Assembly (NCBI GenBank): GCA_023663735.1
Contig: JAMPGV010000009.1
Span: 1 to 54,991 of the forward strand
Direction of reading: 5' to 3'
Length of the DNA stretch: 54,991 nt
Source: Muribaculum sp.
GTDB taxonomy: Bacteria > Bacillota > Clostridia > Lachnospirales > Lachnospiraceae
Below are positions 32,427-41,551 of this stretch, one piece after another. Below the pieces are notes generated by a model, which searched no databases, was not told where the DNA came from, and saw only the letters and a program-made list of their open reading frames with translations. How positions within the stretch are numbered: position 1 is the stretch's first letter; each line of letters opens with the position of its first letter. Made by a program: the position numbers and the translations under genes.

Positions 32427-34196
32427 ATGGCTAACTTTAACACGGGAATGGTCACAATCGACCAAGAATACAGAATCGTCAGGGCGGATCAGAAATTTTA
32501 TCAGTTTATCGGCTGGGAGAATCCGATCTATCTGGAACAAAGCGTCTGTCCGGAAGACTTCCCCCGGCTGCGAGAGATTCTGGAACAGGCTGCAGCCGCG
32601 GGAGAGCGGGCTGTGGCGTCCTACCGCGTACTGCGGCCTGACCAGACGCTGCACTGGGTGGCGGCGGACATTGCGGCGGCGGATTTTGCGCAGTTACCGG
32701 ACGGCTGCCTGACGCTGAGCATCCAGAGCATTGACGATCTGGAGCGGGAAATCTGCGGTTTGAACGACGAGATCCGGGAATTGAGTACCTATATCGACAT
32801 CATGGACGAATTCTTTTTCCGGTATGATGTGGAAAAGGACGATTTCTTTCTCTTTATGGGCGGAGACAAACAGCGGGTACGGCTGTTTCACGGCAGTCTG
32901 GACAAATGGGAGAAGATGATTTTGGACGCTCCCGGCTTCTCGGAGAAATATCTGGAGACTTTTGAGCACTTCTGCGGGGATCTGCGGCAGGGTACAAGAC
33001 ATTTTTCCCATGAGATGACGATGCCCCATCTGCTGCGGGGCGATGAGAAGGAATTGTATCTCCTGAAGGGGAGAACCATCACGGACAGCGGACACAACGC
33101 CGTCGTGCTTGGCTGTGTCTATACCATGGCCAAGAATTCCCGCCGCCGCAAGACCCGTCTGGGCGCGGACGCAGGGCGGGATGAATTGACGGGGCTTTTG
33201 AGCAAACGGACGGTGGTGGATTATATTCACAATGTCTTCGACGCGGGCGCGGAGGGCGTCTGTTACCTCTGTGTGCTGGACATCGATAATTTTAAAACCG
33301 TAAACGACAACTTCGGGCATATGTTCGGCGACGAAGTGTTGATGACCGTGGCCGATATTATCAAGGACGCCGTGGGAGAGAGGGGCGTAGCGGGCCGCAT
33401 CGGCGGCGACGAGATGCTGATTTTTCTGGAGGATATCAAGGACCGGGTCGATTTGAAAAGCATCCTGCGCACGATCCGCTCCGGCGTGGAATGGGCCTAT
33501 AAGGACGTGCGGGAAGATCTGCAGCTGAGCTGTTCCATGGGCGCGGCGGCATGGCCCACGGACGCGGACAATTACAACGATTTGTTCAAGGTTGCGGATA
33601 AGATGCTTTATCTGGCCAAAGAGAGCGGCAAGAACCGGTATATTATTTACACCGCGGATATCCATGGGGAGTTAATCCACGGCGAAAATCCCGTGGCCAC
33701 AATGGCGCGCAGGAAAGTCATGAATATCGACAAGGAACGTCTTCTGCTGGAACTGACCGAGAACTTCCTGCACCGGGGGATCTGGAGCGCACAGTTTGTG
33801 CTGGAACAGACGGGAACGGCCTTTGGGCTGGCGGAGACTGACGTGTTCTACGACGAGCCGGTATACACGGCCATGCATTGGCGGGCAGACGGCAGACCGC
33901 TCTCTGAGGAACGGCTCCCCTATGCCAATTCCACTAAGTTTCGACAGCTTTTCAACGAAAATAAGCTGGCTGCAGTCAACCATACGGCGGACTTGGAGTT
34001 CGCCTGTCCCGAGGCATATCGGAATCTTCTGGCTCAGGGCGTGCAGTCGGCATTGTTCTATCGGATGGACGGGGTGATTCCGGGCTATGTGGCGTTTTAC
34101 AAAGAGGAAATCTCTTCGAGGCTGTGGACGGAATCCGATAAGATTTACTTGAATTTAATCGCCAAGATGATCGAGCTGATCATCGGCGGAAGATAA
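32427..34196 (+). CDS. GGDEF-domain protein 1 with PAS-like sensor
   Basis: The 589-residue protein has an N-terminal PAS-like region (about 1-110), a middle region of unknown fold (about 120-250), a GGDEF diguanylate cyclase domain (about 255-420) and a C-terminal GAF-like region (about 430-589). The signature reads GRIGGDEM at residues 323-330, with Met for the usual Phe but the acidic pair kept, and LDIDNFKTVNDNFGH is intact. The RxxD inhibitory site is absent, so product feedback is unlikely. No EAL or HD-GYP domain is attached and there is no membrane helix, so it is cytosolic. AGGGGAG precedes the ATG. Confidence 0.88.
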   Translation: MANFNTGMVTIDQEYRIVRADQKFYQFIGWENPIYLEQSVCPEDFPRLREILEQAAAAGERAVASYRVLRPDQTLHWVAADIAAADFAQLPDGCLTLSIQSIDDLEREICGLNDEIRELSTYIDIMDEFFFRYDVEKDDFFLFMGGDKQRVRLFHGSLDKWEKMILDAPGFSEKYLETFEHFCGDLRQGTRHFSHEMTMPHLLRGDEKELYLLKGRTITDSGHNAVVLGCVYTMAKNSRRRKTRLGADAGRDELTGLLSKRTVVDYIHNVFDAGAEGVCYLCVLDIDNFKTVNDNFGHMFGDEVLMTVADIIKDAVGERGVAGRIGGDEMLIFLEDIKDRVDLKSILRTIRSGVEWAYKDVREDLQLSCSMGAAAWPTDADNYNDLFKVADKMLYLAKESGKNRYIIYTADIHGELIHGENPVATMARRKVMNIDKERLLLELTENFLHRGIWSAQFVLEQTGTAFGLAETDVFYDEPVYTAMHWRADGRPLSEERLPYANSTKFRQLFNENKLAAVNHTADLEFACPEAYRNLLAQGVQSALFYRMDGVIPGYVAFYKEEISSRLWTESDKIYLNLIAKMIELIIGGR

Positions 34197-34230
34197 CAAA
34201 CAGCCGCTGGCGCGGCGAAGGAGAGGGAAA

Positions 34231-36015
34231 ATGGCGAATCTGTATACGGGCATTGCAACAATCGACAAATTGCTGCAGATTGCCAGAGCCGACAAGAAAT
34301 TTTATGAGTATGTAGGGTTTGACAACTACGCCTCGCTGGCGGGGCTGGTGCATCCGGACGATCTGGAACATTTTAAGGAGGCTGTGTCCGGTCTCGGTGA
34401 AAAGGAGTCCACCATGACGGTGATGCGCCTCAAAGTGCCGGATGAGACCTACCACTATGTGCTGGCGGAACTCTCGGACATCGTTCTGGAGGATGCGAAA
34501 GATAAGTATGTGGAGCTTCGGATTCAGGACATCAGCGATCTGGAGAAAAATCTGGGCGAAATCTATGATGAAAACCATTTTTACGGCGAATATCTGGATC
34601 TGTGGGGTTCTTATCTCTTCCTGTATGAAACCGTCACGGATTCTTTCCGGGTCTTCAGCGGCGGCAGACTAAACCGCGTCTATTCTTTCCGGGGGACGAT
34701 CAAACAATTTGAGGAAAGCTTGATCGAAAAGGGGTATGTGGCGCAGGAGGATCAGACGACTTTTCAGGCGCTCTGCGCCGACATTGCAAACGGCACCAAA
34801 AATTTTGAATATACGCTGCTTCTGCGCGACAAATCCGTGGTGGACGCCAAAACACTCACCCATGTCATCAAAGGCCGCACTATTTTGAACTCCCGCAGGG
34901 AATTTGTCGTGCTGGGCGCTATCACATGCCGCAGCATCAACGACGCCGCGGCGCTGGAGCAGACCCAGAAAGAACATGAGAGGGACGTCACCACCGGTCT
35001 GCTGACCAAGAAGGCGATCATCGAATACACGGAAAACCTGCTTCGAAACAAACCCAAATACAATGTGAACCTCTGCGTGGTGGACGTGGACAATTTTAAA
35101 CAGGTCAATGACACGCTGGGGCATCTCTTCGGCGACGAAGTGCTGGCCAGAGTGGCCGATATTCTCAAGGAGGCCGTCGCGGGCAAGGGGCTTGTGGGCC
35201 GAATCGGCGGCGACGAGATGTTCATTGTGTTGGAGGGCGTGAACACCCTTTCCGACCTGCGGGGGATTCTTCGCAGCATCCGCAGCAATGTGGAATGGGC
35301 TTACAAAGACCGCAAGGAAGTTCCCAGCGTGACCTGCTCCATCGGCGTGTCCACCTATCCGGACGACGCCGTGACCTACGACGATTTATTTAAAATTGCG
35401 GATAAAATGCTGTACCGTGCCAAGCAGAAAGGCAAAAACCGCTATATCGTCTATGCCTATGACGTGCATGGGGACGTACTCTCCGAGGGCGAGTCGCCGA
35501 ATCTGCAAAGCAGCGTGGCGAAACAGCAGGATAAAGAAGAGCTTGTGCTGAAGATGCTGGGATATCTGGCAAGACAGAGCAGACAGCCCTATGAAGTGAT
35601 GCTGCAGGATATCGGGAATACTTTCGCACTGGACGAAGTGCATCTCTTTTACGGGGACGAGGGGAAGAAGATTCTGGAGAGTTACTGGAATGCGAACGAG
35701 GGTTCCGGTTCCATGCCTGCGGAATCGTTTGCGGACTGCGTCCATGAGGAGAACTTTGCCCATCTCTACCGGGAACATAATATGGCGGTGATCGACAAGC
35801 CGGATCTGATCGAACAGCTCTGCCCCCGGACGCATCAATACTTGATGTCCCACGGCATAAAGGTCGCGCTGATTTACAAGATGGACTACAAAAAACACGA
35901 GGGCTATATCGCCTATTGCAAGATGAGCGACACATCCCGCAAATGGTCGGACAGCGACATGGCGAACCTGACTTATATCAGCAAGACGATCGAACTGCTG
36001 ATTAACGACAAATAA
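34231..36015 (+). CDS. GGDEF-domain protein 2, paralogue of the preceding gene
   Basis: The 594-residue protein is colinear with the preceding gene: PAS-like start (YTGIATIDKLLQIARADKKFYEYVGFDNYASL), middle region, GGDEF domain with GRIGGDEM at the same residues 323-330, and a C-terminal region ending SDMANLTYISKTIELLINDK. VDVDNFKQVNDTLGHLFGDE keeps the metal and substrate residues. It also lacks an RxxD site. The two begin with the same (Y/N)TGxxTID phrase and probably arose by tandem duplication, then diverged in the sensory parts. GGAGAGG lies before the ATG. Confidence 0.88.
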   Translation: MANLYTGIATIDKLLQIARADKKFYEYVGFDNYASLAGLVHPDDLEHFKEAVSGLGEKESTMTVMRLKVPDETYHYVLAELSDIVLEDAKDKYVELRIQDISDLEKNLGEIYDENHFYGEYLDLWGSYLFLYETVTDSFRVFSGGRLNRVYSFRGTIKQFEESLIEKGYVAQEDQTTFQALCADIANGTKNFEYTLLLRDKSVVDAKTLTHVIKGRTILNSRREFVVLGAITCRSINDAAALEQTQKEHERDVTTGLLTKKAIIEYTENLLRNKPKYNVNLCVVDVDNFKQVNDTLGHLFGDEVLARVADILKEAVAGKGLVGRIGGDEMFIVLEGVNTLSDLRGILRSIRSNVEWAYKDRKEVPSVTCSIGVSTYPDDAVTYDDLFKIADKMLYRAKQKGKNRYIVYAYDVHGDVLSEGESPNLQSSVAKQQDKEELVLKMLGYLARQSRQPYEVMLQDIGNTFALDEVHLFYGDEGKKILESYWNANEGSGSMPAESFADCVHEENFAHLYREHNMAVIDKPDLIEQLCPRTHQYLMSHGIKVALIYKMDYKKHEGYIAYCKMSDTSRKWSDSDMANLTYISKTIELLINDK

Positions 36016-36022
36016 CAGGGCT

Positions 36023-36097
36023 GTTCGCTGAGGTCTGCTTATGAATATGCGATTTGCACAATGACACTTTCAGAGGTAGGAGTTTCGTAAACATCTA
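36023..36097 (+). repeat. Miniature inverted-repeat element, fragment D
   Basis: A 75-bp stretch containing GGTCTGCTTATGAATATGC, ATTTGCACAATGACACTTTC and GTTTCGTAAACATCTA matches one arm of copies A and B in the orientation of A. The left end joins phrases from both arms, so it looks like an internally deleted or recombined copy. No flanking direct repeat was found. It separates the GGDEF stop from the rplU promoter. Confidence 0.75.
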
Positions 36098-36112
36098 ATT
36101 TTGAGAAAAGTA

Positions 36113-36142
36113 TTGACATTTGCCCACCGTACATGCTATGAT
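36113..36142 (+). promoter_or_regulatory. Promoter of the rplU-prp-rpmA operon
   Basis: Consensus TTGACA at 36113-36118, an 18-bp spacer and TATGAT at 36137-36142 with an extended TG (TGCTATGAT). Confidence 0.8.
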
Positions 36143-36172
36143 TTCATAGTATGCCGCTTAACTAGGTAAAAG

Positions 36173-36262
36173 TGTGTCCGTCTGTGGATGGCGCCACCAA
36201 CGTTAGCGAGTAAAGAACCGTGCGGACAAGGCCTGCATGGGTTCTGTGAAGGAGGTGCCTTA
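36173..36262 (+). ncRNA. Candidate ribosomal protein L21 leader
   Basis: The 5' untranslated region of about 110 bases before rplU is structured. TGTCCG at 36175-36180 pairs with CGGACA at 36223-36228 to close a stem. GGCGCC at 36190-36195 can pair with GGTGCC at 36254-36259, which overlaps the GGAGG of rplU and could hide it. Autoregulatory L21 leaders are known in Firmicutes. Placement and structure fit, but a covariance-model match was not tested. Confidence 0.55.
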
Positions 36263-36263
36263 T

Positions 36264-36572
36264 ATGTACGCAATTATTGCAACAGGCGGAAAGCAGTACA
36301 AGGTTTCTGAGGGCGATATCATCAAGGTTGAGAAGCTCGACGCAGAGGCCGGCAATACTGTTGTTTTTGACCAAGTGATCGCAGTAAGTGACGGTTCCCT
36401 CAAGGTGGGCGACGCAGTTGCATCCGCAGCCGTATCCGCCACCGTTATGGAGCAGGGACGTGGCAAGAAGGTGATTGTATACAAATACAAGAGAAAAACC
36501 GGATACCACAAGAAAAACGGTCACAGACAAGCATACACTCAGGTGAAGATCGACAAGATCGACTGTAAATGA
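36264..36572 (+). CDS. rplU: 50S ribosomal protein L21
   Basis: The 102-residue ribosomal protein binds 23S rRNA. The N-terminus YAIIATGGKQYKVSEGDIIKVEKL and the C-terminal KYKRKTGYHKKNGHRQAYTQVKIDKI are highly conserved. The ATG at 36264 follows GGAGGTG; an ATG further upstream at 36237 lies in the leader. Its stop overlaps the start of prp (ATGA), giving translational coupling in the conserved rplU-prp-rpmA arrangement. Confidence 0.97.
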   Translation: MYAIIATGGKQYKVSEGDIIKVEKLDAEAGNTVVFDQVIAVSDGSLKVGDAVASAAVSATVMEQGRGKKVIVYKYKRKTGYHKKNGHRQAYTQVKIDKIDCK

Positions 36573-36907
36573 CGACCGTAGAGATTCGGAAAGATCAAAG
36601 CGGCGCATACAGGCAGATTCTCTGTATGGGACACGCGGGTTATGCCAAGAAGCATGAACCGGACATTTTGTGTGCGGCCATATCCGCGCTGGTCATCAGC
36701 AGCATGAACGCGCTGGAGGACTTGGCGGGCGAACGGATTACGGCGGCCACCGACGAGGACAGCGGTTTTATGAAGTTTGATTTCCCGGAGGACGCGCCCC
36801 TGCAGGAGAAATCCGTATTTCTTCTGGATGCTTTAGTGTATTCGCTGGAGTCGCTCAGCAGACAGTATGGGCGGCGGTATTTACAAGTAAATTTCAAGGA
36901 GGTGTAA
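36569..36907 (+). CDS. prp: Ribosomal-processing cysteine protease Prp
   Basis: Prp (YsxB family) removes the N-terminal extension of ribosomal protein L27 in Firmicutes and relatives. The 112-residue protein carries the catalytic His22 in MGHAGYA and Cys35 in DILCAAIS, both in the conserved positions. It lies between rplU and rpmA, overlapping the rplU stop and ending three bases before rpmA. Its target sequence is visible in the next gene, which supports the assignment. Confidence 0.95.
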   Translation: MTTVEIRKDQSGAYRQILCMGHAGYAKKHEPDILCAAISALVISSMNALEDLAGERITAATDEDSGFMKFDFPEDAPLQEKSVFLLDALVYSLESLSRQYGRRYLQVNFKEV

Positions 36908-36910
36908 CCC

Positions 36911-37195
36911 ATGTTGAATTTGAACCTTCAGTTTTTTGCTCATAAAAAGGGAGTCGGCTCTACCAAGAACGGCAGAGACTCCGAGGCCAAGAGATTAGGT
37001 GCAAAACGCGCCGACGGGCAGTTTGTGAAAGCGGGCAACATTCTTTACAGACAGCGCGGAACCAAGATTCATCCCGGCGTCAATGTAGGAATCGGCGGTG
37101 ATGATACCCTGTATGCGCTGGTTGACGGCGTTTTGCGTTTCGAGAGAAAAGGCCGTGACAAGAAGCAGGCTTCTGTGTATCCTGTAGAGAAATAA
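36911..37195 (+). CDS. rpmA: 50S ribosomal protein L27, with cleavable N-terminal extension
   Basis: This 94-residue L27 precursor sits near the peptidyl-transferase centre when mature. The extension MLNLNLQFF precedes [16 protein letters not shown]; Prp cleaves after Phe9, exposing Ala10. The rest ([34 protein letters not shown]) is the standard L27 sequence. AAGGAGG precedes the ATG, and a strong terminator follows, though obgE is next in line. Confidence 0.97.
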   Translation: MLNLNLQFFAHKKGVGSTKNGRDSEAKRLGAKRADGQFVKAGNILYRQRGTKIHPGVNVGIGGDDTLYALVDGVLRFERKGRDKKQASVYPVEK

Positions 37196-37204
37196 GACCT
37201 ATCA

Positions 37205-37238
37205 GGGCTTCAAACAACTACCGTTTGAAGCCCTTTTT
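37205..37238 (+). terminator. Terminator after rpmA
   Basis: GGGCTTCAAAC and GTTTGAAGCCC make a perfect 11-bp stem with a 7-base loop, followed by TTTTT. Confidence 0.92.
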
Positions 37239-37246
37239 GATTCATG

Positions 37247-38751
<1,505 letters not shown>

Positions 38752-38785
38752 CAGGGGTTCTTTTTTCACAAGGAATGTTTGGAGA

Positions 38786-38856
38786 GATAGGCGATCGCGG
38801 AACGCTCACTTTAGAAAGTGTCATTGTGCAAATTGCACATTCAACGCAGACGCCTA
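38786..38856 (-). mobile_element. Miniature inverted-repeat element, copy C (about 70 bp)
   Basis: A short member of the family. It begins TAGGCGATCGCGGAAC at 38788, keeps one arm (AGTGTCATTGTGCAAATTGC then ACATTCAACGCAGA) and ends CGCCTA at 38856. Both ends carry the terminal hexamer in inverted orientation. It is flanked by AATGTTTGGAGA at 38774-38785 and 38857-38868, with two extra bases (GA) at the left junction. Thus a one-arm derivative seems able to insert. It lies between obgE and yhbY, 49 bases before the yhbY start. Confidence 0.85.
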
Positions 38857-38905
38857 AATGTTTGGAGAAAAAGTGTGGGAAAACTCACACGGAAACGGAG
38901 GACGG

Positions 38906-39196
38906 ATGACAAGCAAACAGAGATCTTACCTAAAGAGCCTTGCCAGCAATCTCGCTCCGGTGTTTCAGATCGGGAAATCCAGTCTGACGCCGGAACTGAC
39001 GGCGGCTGTAGAAGAGTGTTTTCACAACAATGAGCTGATTAAAGTAGCAGTGCGGAAGAATTGTCTGGACGACCCGCGGGCTATTGCGGAGACCGTGGCG
39101 GAGCGCACCCATTCACAGGTAGTGCAGGTAATCGGGCGCAAAATTGTGCTGTATAAGCCGGACAGGGACAATCCGCGGATCGTGCTTCCGCGGTAA
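38906..39196 (+). CDS. yhbY: YhbY-family ribosome assembly RNA-binding protein
   Basis: This 96-residue single CRM-domain protein is associated with pre-50S particles. Key phrases are SKQRSYLKSLASNLAPVFQIGKSSLTPELTAAVEE, where the GxxG-type RNA-binding loop is GKSS, and HELIKV-like NNELIKVAV. ATG at 38906 is selected by GGAGG just upstream; the upstream ATG at 38858 overlaps the direct repeat created by mobile element C. It belongs to the obgE-yhbY-nadD-yqeK-rsfS series common in Firmicutes. Confidence 0.93.
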   Translation: MTSKQRSYLKSLASNLAPVFQIGKSSLTPELTAAVEECFHNNELIKVAVRKNCLDDPRAIAETVAERTHSQVVQVIGRKIVLYKPDRDNPRIVLPR

Positions 39197-39234
39197 TGGT
39201 CAAAGAGCCGTTTGTGCGGCGGAAATGAGGGAAT

Positions 39235-39861
39235 ATGAACCGAATCGGTATCATGGGCGGCACGTTCAATCCTGTTCATATCGGCCATTTGATGCTGGCG
39301 GAATGCGCGCGGGATGCGCTTGGGCTGGACGAAATATGGTTTATCCCGACGGGAAACTCTTACATGAAGACGGACACGTCCGCGGAATCGCCCGCATCGC
39401 ACGGGCCGTCTCCTGAAGAGCGGCTGGAGATGACCAGACTGGCCACGGCGGACAATCCTTTTTTCCGCTGTATGGATCTGGAGGTGGCAAGACCGGGACG
39501 AACCTACAGTTACGAGACGCTGGAGGAGCTGAAACGCCGCTTCCCACGGACGCAGTTCTTCTTCCTGCTGGGGGCAGACTGCCTTTATACCATCGAGCGC
39601 TGGAAGGAACCCGGGCGGATCTTCGCCGCCTGCGAACTGGTGGCGGCAGTGCGCGGGGATGCGTCTCCGGACGAGATGCGGACGCAGATCGAATCCCTGC
39701 AAAAACGCTTCGGCGCGAAGATACGGCTCCTGCCCTTTCGGAATCTGCAGATTTCCTCCACGGAAATCCGGGAATTCGTAAAGCGGGGACAAAGCATACG
39801 ATATATGACACCCGCATCGGTGGCAGACTATATAGAACAAAAAGGATTTTACAGAGAATGA
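39235..39861 (+). CDS. nadD: Nicotinate-nucleotide adenylyltransferase
   Basis: NadD adenylates nicotinate mononucleotide to deamido-NAD. The 208-residue enzyme carries the nucleotidyltransferase motif GGTFNPVHIGHLMLAE at residues 8-23, WFIPTGNSYMK, FFLLGADCL and the ISSTEIREF signature near the end. Length is typical. The stop overlaps the yqeK start (ATGA), so the two are translationally coupled. Confidence 0.95.
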   Translation: MNRIGIMGGTFNPVHIGHLMLAECARDALGLDEIWFIPTGNSYMKTDTSAESPASHGPSPEERLEMTRLATADNPFFRCMDLEVARPGRTYSYETLEELKRRFPRTQFFFLLGADCLYTIERWKEPGRIFAACELVAAVRGDASPDEMRTQIESLQKRFGAKIRLLPFRNLQISSTEIREFVKRGQSIRYMTPASVADYIEQKGFYRE

Positions 39862-40439
39862 AAACGATCGAATTGAAAAAACTAAGAAAAGCGATGGAGA
39901 AATCCCTCGACGACAAGCGTTTTGAACACACGCTGGGGGTGGAATACACCGCGGCGGCGCTGGCCATGTGCCACGGAGCCTCCGTCAAGAACGCCCAGCT
40001 TGCAGGACTTTTACACGACTGCGCTAAATGCCTGTCGGACGAGAAACGCCTGTCCATCTGCGAGAAGCACAATATCAGCATCAATGAAATCGAACGGCGC
40101 AATCCCGCTCTGCTTCATGCCAAAGTGGGAAGTTTTCTGGCCATGGAAGAGTACGAGGTAAACGATTCCGACGTGATCCACGCCATTTTGAACCACACCA
40201 CGGGCAGGCCGGGAATGAGCGTTTTGGAGAAGATCATTTTTGTCGCCGATTATATTGAACCCGGGAGGGCGAAAGCGCCCCATCTGGACGAAATCCGCCG
40301 TCTTGCGTTTGTCAATCTGGACGCGGCGCTGCTGCGGATTCTGGAGGATACGCTGGCCTATCTGGAGGCGGGCGGCGGAGAGATCGATCCCATGACCCGC
40401 AGAACATACAATTATTACCGGACGGACGCGCCGGAATAA
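39858..40439 (+). CDS. yqeK: YqeK, HD-domain diadenosine tetraphosphate hydrolase
   Basis: The 193-residue HD-superfamily protein hydrolyses Ap4A-type alarmones symmetrically in characterised homologues. Metal-binding residues: His in FEHTLGVEYTA, the pair in LLHDCAK, then HAKVGSFLA and HAILNHTTGRPGMS, and a final DYIEPGR. It follows nadD with a 4-base overlap, and rsfS lies 105 bases downstream. Confidence 0.93.
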   Translation: MKTIELKKLRKAMEKSLDDKRFEHTLGVEYTAAALAMCHGASVKNAQLAGLLHDCAKCLSDEKRLSICEKHNISINEIERRNPALLHAKVGSFLAMEEYEVNDSDVIHAILNHTTGRPGMSVLEKIIFVADYIEPGRAKAPHLDEIRRLAFVNLDAALLRILEDTLAYLEAGGGEIDPMTRRTYNYYRTDAPE

Positions 40440-40473
40440 CTGCGCAGACAAAAACGGCACAGAATCACAGGCT

Positions 40474-40501
40474 GGAATACACAGACCGGAATACACAGAC
40501 C
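40474..40501 (+). repeat. Exact 14-bp tandem repeat before rsfS
   Basis: GGAATACACAGACC occurs twice head-to-tail (40474-40487 and 40488-40501) and a third, decayed start follows. It lies in the yqeK-rsfS gap. Confidence 0.85.
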
Positions 40502-40544
40502 GGACAATCATACACAATATCCATTTCGGATCAACGGAGGGACT

Positions 40545-40901
40545 ATGGAACAGAATACAACAGAGACCTTAAAACTGGCGGTAGAGGCCTTGGAAGACAA
40601 GAAAGCGGAGGACATCCGGATCATTGATATCAGCGAAATCTCCGTGATGGCCGACGCGTTTCTGATTGCGGGCGGGAGCAACCGCAATCAGATTCAGGCG
40701 CTGTGCGACAATGTGGAAGAACGGCTCGGCCGGGCGGGACATGCGGTGAAACAGATCGAGGGATATGACACCGCCAACTGGATTCTCATGGATTTCGGGG
40801 ATCTGATTGTACACATTTTCGACAAGGAGAACCGTCTGCTCTACGATCTGGAGCGGCTTTGGCGGGACGGTCAGGAAGTGGAACGATCATCCCTGCGGTG
40901 A
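40545..40901 (+). CDS. rsfS: Ribosomal silencing factor RsfS
   Basis: RsfS binds ribosomal protein L14 and blocks subunit joining in starvation. The 118-residue protein shows KKAEDIRIIDISEISVMADAFLIAGGSNRNQIQALCDNVEE and WILMDFGDLIVHIFDKENR, all classic for the family. GGAGG lies twelve bases before the ATG. It ends the nadD-yqeK-rsfS set, and a strong terminator follows about 80 bases later. Confidence 0.95.
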   Translation: MEQNTTETLKLAVEALEDKKAEDIRIIDISEISVMADAFLIAGGSNRNQIQALCDNVEERLGRAGHAVKQIEGYDTANWILMDFGDLIVHIFDKENRLLYDLERLWRDGQEVERSSLR

Positions 40902-40983
40902 GAATGGCGTGGCCGGCGCAGAAATTGCGACAGATTCTGCCGCAAGACCGGCCGCAGAACATGCGGCCGGATTATGTAGCATA

Positions 40984-41030
40984 ATACAGAGGACATCCGC
41001 AGTAGTCTGCCGGATGTTCTCTGTATTTTT
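40984..41030 (+). terminator. Terminator after rsfS
   Basis: A 16-17 bp stem (AATACAGAGGACATCCG with its complement, one G-T pair) around a loop of about eleven bases, followed by TTTTT. It could also end the convergent DUF378 transcript, although the T run on that strand is weak. Confidence 0.85.
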
Positions 41031-41032
41031 GA

Positions 41033-41248
41033 CTATGCCTGAGATCTGTTGTCCGACAGCCGCATATAAAAGGTCAGCAGATACAGTCCGCAGATTCCTA
41101 CGGCCACATAGACGATCCGCGACAACCAAGACATGTCCCCGAAGAGGAACGCCACAAGGTCAAAGCGGAAAATGCCCACCAGTCCCCAGTTGATAACACC
41201 GATAATCGCTATTGTAAGCGCGGTGCAGTCCAAATATTTACTTCCCAT
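41033..41248 (-). CDS. DUF378 small membrane protein
   Basis: The 71-residue protein has two membrane helices. The first includes ALTIAIIGVINWGLVGIFRFDLVAFLFG, the defining pattern of the DUF378 (YuzA) family, and the second VYVAVGICGLYLLTF. Function is unknown. The start at 41248 is chosen because GGAGGGG lies just before it; a longer frame begins 81 bases upstream without a ribosome binding site. It runs opposite to its neighbours. Its leader contains a 15-base hairpin also found before the LysM gene at 49670, and a palindrome further up. Confidence 0.85.
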   Translation of the reverse strand: MGSKYLDCTALTIAIIGVINWGLVGIFRFDLVAFLFGDMSWLSRIVYVAVGICGLYLLTFYMRLSDNRSQA

Positions 41249-41284
41249 AGTTTCCCCTCCCCATTCTGCGTATCTTAGCGTTTT

Positions 41285-41329
41285 GCCGCCTATAGCGGCA
41301 GAAATTTGGAAACGTGAGACAAGTCTCAC
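41285..41329 (-). promoter_or_regulatory. Inverted repeats upstream of the DUF378 gene
   Basis: On the minus strand, GCCGCTATAGGCGGC (41285-41299) forms a 5-bp stem hairpin 37 bases before the start codon. Further up, GTGAGACAAGTCTCAC (41314-41329) is a perfect palindrome with a 7-bp arm, the shape of a repressor operator. The identical 15-base hairpin occurs at 49642-49656. Function is inferred only from symmetry. Confidence 0.45.
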
Positions 41330-41417
41330 CTTTCGCTTTTATTTATTCCCCGCGCAGTAAAAAAATATGTATTTTGAAAATTTTATTGAAATTTATCTAA
41401 ATTTCTTCAAGAAACGA

Positions 41418-41446
41418 TTGACAAAGAAAAAAGAATGCGGTATATT
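41418..41446 (+). promoter_or_regulatory. Promoter of the liv operon
   Basis: Consensus TTGACA at 41418-41423, a 17-bp spacer and TATATT at 41441-41446. The flanking sequence is AT-rich and 105 bases of leader follow before livK. Confidence 0.8.
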
Positions 41447-41456
41447 CTGAAATAAT

Positions 41457-41486
41457 AATTGTATACATAAATGCATAGATGCAATT
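41457..41486 (+). promoter_or_regulatory. Candidate operator of the liv operon
   Basis: A 30-bp imperfect palindrome starting AATTGTATAC and ending GATGCAATT lies just after the promoter, around the expected transcription start. The TGTATAC core resembles GntR-family half sites. No regulator gene is nearby, so this is inference. Confidence 0.4.
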
Positions 41487-41551
41487 TGTGTGTGCGGTTA
41501 TGATATGCTTATTGGAACGTGTATCACACACAGGCATAAGGAGGAGAGATT

